Below, piece after piece: positions 1 through 8,892 of a stretch of 64,000 nt of DNA; within the stretch, counting starts at the first letter, position 1; the number at the start of each line of letters is the position of its first letter. This DNA is from Dactylis glomerata. Lineage: Eukaryota > Streptophyta > Magnoliopsida > Poales > Poaceae. The stretch covers positions 15,531,624 to 15,595,623 of the forward strand of contig QXEO01000220.1 of the NCBI GenBank assembly GCA_007115705.1. Direction: 5' to 3'. A program made the position numbers and the translations under genes. Below the pieces are notes generated by a model. It saw only the letters and a program-made list of their open reading frames with translations, was not told the DNA's origin and did not search any database.

Positions 1-99
1 TTGAGGACCCTCCCCTTGGCTGTGTCTGTCTGTCTAGAATATTACTAGTAGAAAGCAATCGCTCTTTGCAGTAATTTGGAACCTCGCTCATGAGTACAG

Positions 100-545
100 C
101 TAGCAGATGATTTGATATGATGTGAAAACACACTTAGTTACTTCCTGGCTTGTTGCCATCAGGGTTTCTTCATGATGAATGCAATCCGTAATGCAAAAAC
201 AACACAGGCTGGCTTCATTCGTCTTTGTTCTCCAACGTGACCTAGACATCCAGCCTAATTCAAGGCCCAAGTACAGCCCATGCAGTTTTGTTTTAAGTTA
301 TCTTTTCTTGCTGGGCTCATTTTCTGCAGACGAAAAAGATATACAAAATAGAAATGGAGATGGGAGGTATCGATCCCCCTGCCTCTAATATGCATTATTT
401 AGCGCTCTACCATTTGAGCTACATACCCATTTACATTCATTTCGGTAATTTGTGAAATTAATATTGGTCAACAGTGATAAAAAATTGAAGCAAACACTAA
501 ATTCCACCTTCCAGCACAACTTAGAATGATATTCATCATGGACTC
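100..545. repeat. Diverged segment duplication, copy 1 (with tRNA-Ala-like unit)
   Basis: This stretch is similar, in the same order, to about 815-1215. Shared blocks include the TGATTTGATA..GACGTGA stretch near 110 and 819, the CCAACGTG..CCTAGAC block, the AAGGCCCAAGTA block, and the tRNA-like unit on the minus strand. Many indels separate the copies, so the duplication is old. No protein-coding gene is visible. Boundaries are approximate. Confidence 0.55.
355..428 (-). tRNA. Degenerate tRNA-Ala-like sequence (probable pseudogene)
   Basis: The reverse strand reads GGGTATGTAGCTCAAATGG onward and ends with a T arm and a CATCTCC acceptor strand. The A box (TAGCTCAAATGGTAGAG) is good. The acceptor has one mismatch (position 4), the anticodon arm carries an extra base and a mismatch, and the B box is altered (GGATCGATACC instead of GGTTCGA..CC). 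A TTTT run follows within about 10 bases, as expected for RNA polymerase III termination. It is the paralogue of the better-preserved unit at 1017-1089. A functional tRNA is unlikely; a pseudogene or a SINE-head relic is more likely. Confidence 0.5.
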
Positions 546-814
546 GCAACTATCTCTTTGAAGCAACCCTCAAAATGAGGCCTCCTATTCTCTTCCACTT
601 ATCACCTACCAGCTCATCTTTTTCTTCCTCTAAGCATTTCCCATTCTTGCACATATTCTTATCTTTTTTGTGGTTTTTCCTGCCTGCATGAGTTCCAAAA
701 CATGGTAAAGGCCATAGAACCATGTCATTGGTGTACAATTTACTTCAGAATATTATTTTTGCATGCCAAGAATTTACAACATCACAAGGTTTGCAAGCCC
801 CTCTTAAGCTAGTT

Positions 815-1215
815 TATGATTTGATACGACGTGACCACACACTTGGTTCGCCTTTATCTTCCTCCAACGTGTCCTAGACTTTCCAGCTCAATTAAAGGCC
901 CAAAATACAGCCCAGATAAAGGCCCAAGTAGCAGCCTATGCAGCGTTGGTGTTAGTTTTTCTTTCTTGCTGATCTCCTTTGCGCAGGAAAAAAAGATCGA
1001 TAAACAAAAAAAGATTTGGAGATGGGAGGTATCGATCCCCCTTCCTCTAATATGCTATATTAGCACTCTACCATTTGAGCTACATCCCCATTTACATTAA
1101 GTTAATTAAGTGAAGCAATTAATTCTGACTAACCGTGATTAAGAAAGATCCAAATAAAGACCATGTAGTAGTAAACTCTATTCCTGGAGTACCTTCCAAC
1201 ACAAGTCAGCATGGA
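815..1215. repeat. Diverged segment duplication, copy 2
   Basis: This is the partner of 100-545, about 660 bp downstream in the same orientation. It contains the better-preserved tRNA-Ala-like unit. The similarity extends to both sides of that unit, so the whole segment was copied rather than two independent insertions landing. Confidence 0.55.
1017..1089 (-). tRNA. tRNA-Ala(AGC)-like gene or pseudogene
   Basis: The reverse strand folds as a complete 73-nt cloverleaf: acceptor GGGGATG with CATCTCC (one G-T pair), D stem GCTC/GAGT, anticodon stem CTAAT/ATTAG with loop ATAGCAT (anticodon AGC, alanine), variable loop AGGAA, T stem GGGGG/CCTCC and discriminator A. A run of seven T lies four bases past the 3' end, a good RNA polymerase III stop. 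The T loop reads ATCGATA instead of TTCGANT, which breaks the conserved T54-A58 pair and weakens the B box, so transcription and function are doubtful. It may be a decaying tRNA gene or the head of a tRNA-derived SINE. Confidence 0.5.
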
Positions 1216-2814
1216 GTCATGGAGGAAAACATGTTAACTTCTATTTAGTCGTCTCTTTCTGTTTTCTTGTCTGTTTAAGTTATTTGAGAAGCAAATCTCT
1301 TGCTTGTATTTGTTTTAACACGGCTATCGAATATTCAAATTCGGTATATGAGTTGATTTTGAGACATGAGTAGTAATGCTACAAATGTCGGTGACGATTC
1401 CAAATATTTTAAGCAAACAATAGTCCCCGCATCTGCGATGCTACATACAAAATCGAGTGTGTACAATACAATGAGAAACATAAAATTACCATGTAAAAAA
1501 GGAAACAAAAAATTAGATGCATAGTGCAACTCATGCCATCATAATTTTCTAGTTACTATACATACTAGAAAGCGTTTGTTTTATCGATGGCGTTTTGAGG
1601 CAGTTAAGTTATCCAGATGTGCTCTATGTTAGGTAAACGGCTCCTAGGGTTTTATCCTCTTTCCCAAGAAAGGGACTCGAACGCCAGGGCAGGGAAAATA
1701 CAATGGTGTTCATCTATTCTCTCATTATCTAGTAAAGATGTTTTGCAATAGAGACTTAGTCTTTTCTAGTGGCATATTATCATTCTAATTAGAACGATAC
1801 CTATTTGTAGGACAAAAATGGCAAATGGAGAAGTTCTCCACTTAAAAAGTTTCAAAAGAGAGGGCCCAAAATTACTAACTCTTAAATTTTACTTCAGCTT
1901 CAAGTAAACCCATCTTTTACCATTTTTCACCGCACCTCAGTACCCAAAAGTACTTGCAAGAAAATTGATGGCCACCACACCTAAGTTTGACAGCCTTACG
2001 TTACAAGATTTACACTTCCATAGTGAAGTGTGCATGTGTGTTCCTCTTTCTCATTCAGTTCACAACTCGCAAGTGGTGGTTGCTGCATCATGGCATGGGA
2101 GAGCTTTGCACTGGATATAGAATGTGGTCAAAACACTATCAACCACTGCATAATTTGGTCTCTATATTTTTGATAAAGAATTAGGTTTCTACTTGGAGCT
2201 ATGTTAGGGGGGTAATTAGGAATGCAGATGCGTCATGCACTAGCACTTTGCATACAAGCTAGTCAGATAATTACCATGTACATATGAATTACCGTGATAT
2301 TACTTGGAGCTATCCGAGTCAACCGCCGAACGCGCGTCAAATGATTAATCATTGCTGTTTATTATGGATGTATTTTTGGTTAGCTTCTACATACCGTATG
2401 TTCCCCATTATGTACCTAGAGATCGGACGCCGATACGGTACTTGATTCCACGTGCCACCCTGTACCACTGTCAGTCTATCATGATCATTTGCCCGTTCAT
2501 ACGCGGAGTAGTGAAAGAAAATTTTCCCACTTTCCCATTTACCGGCCGTGCACAGCATGACAGCAATGTCAGTCCAGTAGAATTTGGGAGTGATGTATGT
2601 CTGAGATTGGCGGTTTATATCTGAGGCTAGTGTACACATGAGCGTGTATTTTATCGTGAAAGCACGTGTTAAGCATTTTATATGTCTCCCTTCGGATGTT
2701 ACCAATGCATGGGTAATATTTTCTTTAAAAAAGATAAGAAGCAAAGTTTCTCCCTTGAGTTTGAGTGAAAAAAATATATGAAAATACGAGAAAAATTACA
2801 ATCCCTACCCATGT
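1216..2814. other. Gene-free stretch
   Basis: AT-rich DNA with no reading frame that resembles a known protein, no clear terminal repeats and no RNA gene that I could recognise. The open frames here are short and have no homology signature. I see nothing to annotate. Confidence 0.5.
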
Positions 2815-3020
2815 TATTTTTTTGAAAAAGGGAACATAGCGCTGGCCTCTTCATCTAATGATGCATACGACCTTTTTTTTATTCATAAAGCAAAATCCAC
2901 CACCTGGCAAACAAAAACCCGAAGGCATATGCCTCATGACAATAACTCCAGCAGGTAAAACTAATCTAATGGTAAAGGACGATACATAAGAAAAATATAC
3001 AACTCCTGCTTGGATCCTGG
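2815..3020 (-). mobile_element. Possible retroposon 3' end, antisense
   Basis: A T-rich start (TTTTTTTGAAAAAGGGAAC) is followed by a GGCCTC..ATGATGCATACGACC block and a second T run. On the minus strand this would be a 3' end with A-rich tails, a layout common in grass non-LTR retroposons. No terminal duplication or coding remnant was found, so the call is tentative. Confidence 0.25.
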
Positions 3021-3059
3021 TGGCCAGCCTTGATTCAGATGGTGCTAACAGCGGATCGC

Positions 3060-3300
3060 AAAGAAATTAACTCGTTGGTGGCTCGAGAGGAACTCAAGGG
3101 TGTTTGATAAGTTTGCGACGATGTCAATTGGAAACTTGCAGGAAGATTAGAGCTGAGTTTGAATTGTCGAAAATGGCAAAGCTCTGCGGACAAACGTGTG
3201 GAATCACTTAGCGAGTGTGTGCGTGAGTTGGGTTGAGGCTACGACAGCAGCGTCTTGTATAAACTGTTCTCTCTTTCTATCTTAATATAGAAGACAAGAA
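3060..3300 (+). mobile_element. LINE ORF2 3' remnant
   Basis: From 3076 one frame reads WWLERNSRVFDKFATMS and then meets a stop at the end of GNLQED. This resembles the extreme C-terminus of plant L1-type ORF2 proteins (after the zf-RVT domain), where a Trp-rich block leads into ERN.RVFD. A short T-rich tract (TATAAACTGTTCTCTCTTTC) follows, like a LINE 3' untranslated end. Nothing of the upstream RT is left. The assignment rests on one short motif. Confidence 0.5.
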
Positions 3301-5502
3301 ATATACAACTCCTAGGCTTAAACACTCAAGAAGAAAACACTGCACATGCTCCGATGATGACGAGTCCAACAATATCATTCTCGGGATTTTCATTCCCAAA
3401 GCTGAGCTTCGATCCATCACCTTCAGAAAGGACATGACATCGTGCATGTGCGGGCCGCACAACATAGCCAATCCCTCGTTGTCTAATTTCACACGTGTTC
3501 TCACTGAAGTGAAGTACAAATATATGGACGCATTCCTTGTTTCCATTAATTTCACAACAACAAAAAGGAATCAATGGACATCGGGTGTGTTCGTTGTGAC
3601 TAATATGCAAAGGCAGTTCAAACTAGTGCACTGCAGGTGCGTTTGTTATGAATAAAGACCACGGAGCAAGATATAGGTCAACAAGAACAGATCACGCACA
3701 CCTAACCAACTAAAAGTTCCATCTGCGTGCAGTGAGAGTGTGAGCTAGACATGCCACTTAATCAGTCTCCGGGGTACGTTCACCAAACCCAACTCTAATC
3801 AAAGTACCAAGCTGACTACAGTTCAGAACATTAAAAAGAGCCCTTCTTTTGGGTCATCTCCATTGACCAAATTAGTATAGAAATGATTGTTTTTTGTTCG
3901 AACTGAAATGATTATGGTTTTGTCCCAATTCAGGCCAAACCCCCGATACAGGGAGTTGGTGATGGAGTTGACAAGTCGGGCGTCTTTTTCTTTCTTTGTT
4001 TTAACAGTGTTTTTCCCAGGATAGGTAGCTATAGGCCAGGCATGGATGGATTAGTGAATTGTCACTTCAGACATGTGGAGGCCGGTCGTCAGATTAGCTC
4101 TGCTCATGTGCAAGTTGTCGAGTTGCTATACGTTGGTGAGAAACACTTGCGCAGGGAGAGAAAGGCAATTGATATTTGCTACTCTAGACTGAAAAATGGT
4201 GTCCAGCTTGTAAGTGAAATGAACGATCGACACTGGTCTCGTTGAACCAACCCCAGCTACATCACAAAAACTAATGTTAGTTCTGACCATTTCGGATTTT
4301 AACAAAGCATATGTGTAGACCAAAGATCAAAGTAAATTATGTTGAATACATAAGCAATTTTATATAAGAGTTAATCCAAAATAATTGTAGGTAAACATGA
4401 TTATAATTTCAGGAATTAATCTAATCATGTATAGTAGCAGAATAGACGAACATATCATATCTAACCAAGATAAACATATCACATATATTCCAAACGCTAA
4501 TACAAGGACTGTAACAGAAACTAAGTAGGAGAAGATTGCATAAGGTGTTGCAGTAGGGTTGATGTTGATGTCCGGGAAGAAGTCTTTATCGAGGAAGGAG
4601 TCGTCGGTCGACGTGATGCTGTCACTAGTCCCGCAACCTGCGGCACGCGCGCTTCGTGACGAGACGGGCGGTGGAGGAGGAGGAGCGCGAGTGTATATCA
4701 CTTCTTTTCTCGTACCTTAGGAGATAGTGGAACACTCCACAATATATGTAGACATAACTCCTTCCAAACTAGCAATGTGAGACTAAACTTAATCAGGTGT
4801 CACCCATTGCTAGGCATGAATGGGCCATAAGAATTTCAGAATTCATATTGGACTATGGGCTAAAGCCCACAACCAAATTTGAACAAATTAGTTATTCAAG
4901 ACTGAGCAAATTAACATCTTCTTAGCAAATGGCTTTACGATTTTATCCCAGCATGCTGCAATGTCGCATCCCGCGGGTGCAAATCCACAAAATATATCAA
5001 GGGTGTCACTGTTATAAGTGTAGTGGTACCATTGCACCTTTATCAAAGTAATTTGTTTGTTCCAAAGAATATTACTGAAAATTGTTATGTCTATGGTATC
5101 ACAACTCCAAGTGTGGTGGTACTGCATTTATCAAAGTATTTTGTTAGTTTTATACAAGATAAAAAAAATCCCTTTTTTGCGGGTAACAAAAATTCATGTG
5201 TGCTATTTGTTTGACACCAATTGTTACATGCTAGCTTCGTCCACTATGCAGCAGCTGACGCAGACAAAAGCTTCGAAAAGGGGGGTCAAACATACGATGG
5301 GGTCACCTTGTTAGCAACTTCAATCAATTTAAGTAAAGAATTGAAGAAAGTATTGCAATTTTCCCCCACTCAGACCTTTCTGGGTTGCCATTGCCTTGTT
5401 GCCACATGTCGAGCAGGGCGCACCACGTAGCAAGCATTCAGGTCTCCCAGGTATATATCTTCGTCAAGGGTACAAATTTTTGGTGGTTCCACTAAAAAAA
5501 TT
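3301..5502. other. Gene-free stretch
   Basis: No convincing gene. Around 4560-4830 there is a GC-rich patch with an open minus-strand frame of 113 codons (4360-4701) beginning with a Pro run; I do not recognise it and its second half is a hydrophobic translation of AT-rich DNA. The rest is AT-rich intergenic sequence without recognisable ends of mobile elements. Confidence 0.45.
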
Positions 5503-5724
5503 GATACCACTTGATGAGGATATCTGGAAGGCCTTAGTGGTTCTATTCGACTCTGCCAAATTTTGATATAATTGTTAGTTGTAGAAGGTTGGTGATATAT
5601 GGAGGTGACAAGTGATACCACTTGATGAGGATATCTGGAAGGCCTTAGTGGTTCTATTCGACTCTGCCGAATTTTGATATAATTGTTAGTTGTAGAAGGT
5701 TGGTGATATATGGAGGCGACAAGT
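5503..5724. repeat. 111-bp tandem duplication, two copies
   Basis: The block starting GATACCACTTGATGAGG is present at 5503-5613 and again at 5614-5724, head to tail. By eye the copies differ at only two positions (A/G in TCTGCC.AATTT and T/C in GGAGG.GAC). This is a recent duplication in otherwise anonymous DNA. The open frame across it (minus strand) repeats only because the DNA repeats. Confidence 0.9.
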
Positions 5725-5865
5725 GCCATTTTTTTTTTTTGCCATTTGACGAAATTAGCACATACATGATTAAGGTTTTGTCACATTTCATATAGAAATT
5801 TCAGTCAGAGTTGGTGATGGAGTTGACAATTCGGACACCTTCTTGTTTTGCCCAAATAGGTATTA

Positions 5866-6022
5866 CTTCCTCCATTTTAAAATATAAGATGTTTTATTTT
5901 TGTGAAACAAATATAGCTAGACATCTTTTAGTGTGTAGGTTCACCCGATATCCACACTAAAGGATGTCTAGATATATTTACTTCACAAACCTAAAATATT
6001 TTATATTTAAAAATGGAGGGAA
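5866..6022. mobile_element. Stowaway-type MITE
   Basis: The left end CTTCCTCCATTTTAAAATAT and right end ATATTTAAAAATGGAGGGAA are imperfect inverted repeats matching the Stowaway (Tc1/mariner) CTCCCTCCGT terminal type. TA dinucleotides flank the element (5864-5865 and 6023-6024). The interior folds on itself through the AGACATC..TTTAGTGTG and CACACTAAAGGATGTCT blocks. Length is about 157 bp with no coding capacity. Confidence 0.85.
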
Positions 6023-6186
6023 TACATGAATTTATTGAATTGTCACTTTAACAGTCTAAGACATGTATGTGGCTGGTCATCAGATTAAATTTGCTCGCGT
6101 TCATACTTGGAAATACAGTGTAACTTTTATCGTGTGCCACGTTGTCACGTTGCTATAATTTATGCATACATATATGATTTTTTTTT

Positions 6187-6251
6187 CCAAATTCTTACTA
6201 ATGAACGCAATCTTAGTACTGAAACATAGTGTAGTGCTAGTAAGAATTTGG
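6187..6251. repeat. Short inverted repeat
   Basis: CCAAATTCTTACTA at 6187-6200 is repeated as its reverse complement TAGTAAGAATTTGG at 6238-6251, giving a hairpin of about 14 bp arms with a loop of about 37 nt. It could be a miniature element remnant. No target duplication was recognised. Confidence 0.5.
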
Positions 6252-6759
6252 AAAAAGAGTGGGCGTCGTGGCCCTAGTAGTGGCGGGAAACGTGTGCAAG
6301 CCGTTAGTTAAACCTACTGGGCTACTACCTCCGACTTCCTAGGTAGGCTGAGGGGCAACATCGTAAATCCACCGACGTTTTGCTCGTGCAGTTAGTGGTG
6401 GGACACCTACAAGGAATCCTCAAGCTTCGCAGGCTTGGAGTGCAGAGAATCTGTTAAGCCAACTGATGACACAATTAGCAGCTAAGCGGGTCTGTTAAGA
6501 AAAAAAAACAATATAAGCAGCAGGTTATATCTCAGCCGTCTAAGATTTTTTTTTACTTCTAGAGTATTTGAGGGAATTAGAGGGGATTATTCCATATTCG
6601 AAACATCCCCGCTAAGTTGTTTACTAGGCCGGGTTTTGAGATGATAATTCTAGGATATATCCACATATCCTTCCATATTAGTGTATTTTTGGCTAGATTT
6701 AAAACTCTCCATCATGGTAGAGTATTTTTTGGGAAGGGTATAGAGGGAATTTGAGAGTA

Positions 6760-7645
6760 TTAGAGCATGTCTAACAAACCCCCTATTTTTTTGCCCCGTA
6801 AAACGTGAGTAGAGGGCCATGTATTCACTTTCCACCGGCCGAAAACTCGTCCGAGCTCGCAGACCCCGTATCCCCACCCCGTAGTTCGAGGTGCGTGGCT
6901 TCAGCGGCGCGGAAGAACCGGCGGCAGCTGGATCAACCTCAACCACCTCCTCGTCATCGACCGCTTCGTCATCCTCACCCTCCTCCTCCTCCTCATCATC
7001 AATCCCTTCGACATTGTCCTCCCCATCGAACGCATCGATGCCGGCGGCCAAGTCCACCGAGGAATCGTTGAGCATGTCCATGTACGATGTTGTGGACTCA
7101 ACATCGAACACCTTGTCTACGTCCATGGAGGGTGGCGGCGGCACGGGCGTCGCCGCGGATGGAACGGAGGGAGGAGGGGCCGTGGCCTTGGAGGGCGGTG
7201 GAGGCGCGAGGCCGATGCGGCTGACTGCCTTTGTCTTCACCTTGCTCGGCGGGGCACCCCTCGGCCCGGCCGCCTTCGTCTTCGTCCTGCCCCCTTCTTG
7301 GCAGCTGCAGCAGTCACAGCCGGCGGAGCTGCGGCCGCCGCAGGGGCTTTGAAGAACTGCTTCGGGATCCTCTTCCTCTTCAACGGGATGGTGGCGGAGA
7401 TCATGGGCGACACGTCGCCGGCGTTTGGCAGACCTCCGACGGAGACATCAACCACCGCGGGCGAAGGTGGTGCACCGCCGGCGGTCGGCGGGCCTTGCGG
7501 GGGATCCATGGCAGCGAGATCCGGCCGCGTCGTTGCCGGGAAGGGCGGGGCGGAGGAGATCGGGCGACGGCGGTTGGGTTTCGTTGAAACCCTTCGCGCG
7601 CAGTGGAGGGGAGAATGTTTAGGGGGTCTGTTAGACATGCTCTTA
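6760..7645 (-). mobile_element. PIF/Harbinger-like non-autonomous element
   Basis: Terminal inverted repeats GAGCATGTCTAACA (6763 onward) and TGTTAGACATGCTC (ending 7642) enclose 880 bp, flanked by TTA on both sides (6760-6762 and 7643-7645). A 3-bp TTA duplication with GAGCAT.TC termini is typical of the PIF/Harbinger superfamily in grasses. The inside carries a broken ORF1-type coding remnant but no DDE transposase, so the element is internally deleted. The surrounding GTTTACT..GG (6616-6635) and its counterpart around 7695-7715 suggest it may sit inside an older Tourist-like element; that part is weak. Confidence 0.75.
6881..7509 (-). pseudogene. Harbinger ORF1-like (Myb/NAM-associated) coding remnant
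   Basis: Starting at the ATG at 7509, the protein begins MDPPQGPPTAGG and contains a basic block with KRKRIPKQFF. After a frameshift between about 7310 and 7237 it continues as Pro-rich sequence, then MDVDKVFDVESTTSYMDMLN, an acidic stretch and LKPRTSNY. This architecture (Pro/Ala-rich N-terminus, MD.EKVFD block, acidic run, then a trihelix/Myb-like region) matches the grass proteins often annotated as NAM-associated or glutathione S-transferase T3-like, which I take to be ORF1 of PIF/Harbinger elements. The DNA-binding domain that should follow RTSNY is missing, because homology stops about 120 bp before the terminal repeat. Non-functional. Confidence 0.6.
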
Positions 7646-7689
7646 GGTGAACACCAAATCTCCACATATCCCCACATCTTTCGGGGGTA

Positions 7690-8355
7690 AAAATACCGAA
7701 GAAGTAAACAAGACCTAACTGAAAAATTCAGAGCTTTCCTGCTGCATCGATATTAGTGCCACCCGTTTCAAAAAAAAAAGATATCAGTGCCACCTGCTTT
7801 GTAGAGTACAGCACAAGAAGCTTCTGAATTACGTTCAGCAAGTTTCAGTCTGTAATAAGAGGCACCATTCTCTGAAGAAGCTTTGTCAGTGTCTTCAGTT
7901 GACCTCTTCAATTTTTTTCCTAACCATTCCAATTTCTGGATCTGCACTGATACAGAATTCCAAAAAGGAGAGAAAAATAAAGGACACAAAAAAGGTGGCT
8001 CCTAAAAGAACGGAGAAGAAGCTTTTGGAAAGTGACAAGGAATCAGAGGCAGTATCAGTGAAGTTGTTGTGCGGCGATGGTGGTATCACTGATACCTATT
8101 CCCCTCTCCTCCTTGCCTCTCTTCTAATTTAAATCCCAGGGAAGGAAGGAAGAACTGGAGAGTGTTGCATCTTCCCTTCGTTGGCTGGCTTGCTAGCTTG
8201 GCCTCCATTCTTTTCTTACATCCCCCTCCACTCCATCTCTTGCTTCCCTTAACCCCTCCCCCCTCTCCCCCACTCCTCTACTTGGCTTAACCACGCCTCA
8301 AATCCACCCTTCAAAGCTTTCTTCCTCCTGGTGTGTTCTTGGTAACTTGGGCAAG
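7690..8355 (+). promoter_or_regulatory. Upstream region and probable 5' UTR exon of the RING-CH gene
   Basis: A pyrimidine-rich leader (about 8180-8340, rich in CTCC and CCTC) precedes GGCAAG|GTAAAG at 8350-8356, a good 5' splice site. The likely transcript therefore has a non-coding first exon ending at 8355. No unambiguous TATA box was identified. The stretch 7690-8180 holds no gene. Confidence 0.45.
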
Positions 8356-8884
8356 GTAAAGATTTCTTCTCTATTTTATCTGTTCATTCGTAAGCATCAG
8401 AGCACTGAAATCCGAAAAATCGCTCTTGCTCTGAATATCTGTTTCCTCGGTCCATTTCTCTTCTTTTCTCTAGGTGAGTTCTTGGCTTTGGCTCTCAGTT
8501 GGTTTGGTGATTTTTCTTCGGCATTCTTGTGCTTAGTGTTTCCTTTTCTGCGGCAAAAACTTTGTTGTGATGAATGGTGTAGTATATGTGTATGTATGCG
8601 ACAGTTGTCTCCCTTGCTTTCCCCGTTGAAAAGTTCAGAGATTCTAGCCCGTTCTTGTCATGCTTGATGCGGCTGCTGCTGCACCAGCTGTTTCAGATTA
8701 ACTTTTTTTTTGTTCCATTGGCTTCCCCTCGCGCCATTCCTTGCGGTTATCAATTACCCGGCCAGCGGTTGTCTGCTGTGAATCGCTATCAAAAAAAGCG
8801 GTTCCACACTCGCATTGCAGACACCACTGCAAGTCTGAAACTGCTCCTCCTCGCCATGGATGATCATCGAACTCGTGCTTGCAG
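8356..8884 (+). other. Predicted 5' UTR intron of the RING-CH gene
   Basis: Donor GGCAAG|GTAAAG at 8355/8356 and acceptor CTCGTGCTTGCAG at 8884, nine bases before the ATG at 8893. If spliced, the upstream in-frame ATG at 8860 (inside this intron) is removed and 8893 is the start. The prediction rests on splice-site sequence only. Confidence 0.5.
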
Positions 8885-8892
8885 AAGGATCC

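Noticed and set aside
2349..2744. 131-codon minus-strand frame
   Set aside because: No homology signature, no GC bias of grass genes, overlaps an equally long frame on the other strand.
3277..3610. Overlapping 92-94-codon minus-strand frames
   Set aside because: Two frames and a plus-strand frame of the same length coexist with no homology signature, so this is random.
4360..4701. Open minus-strand frame of 113 codons starting with a Pro run
   Set aside because: No recognisable domain, and half of it is a translation of AT-rich DNA. The hydrophobic stretch is compositional.
8860..8892. Upstream in-frame ATG as start of the RING-CH protein
   Set aside because: It lies in the predicted 5' UTR intron and adds residues not typical of the family.
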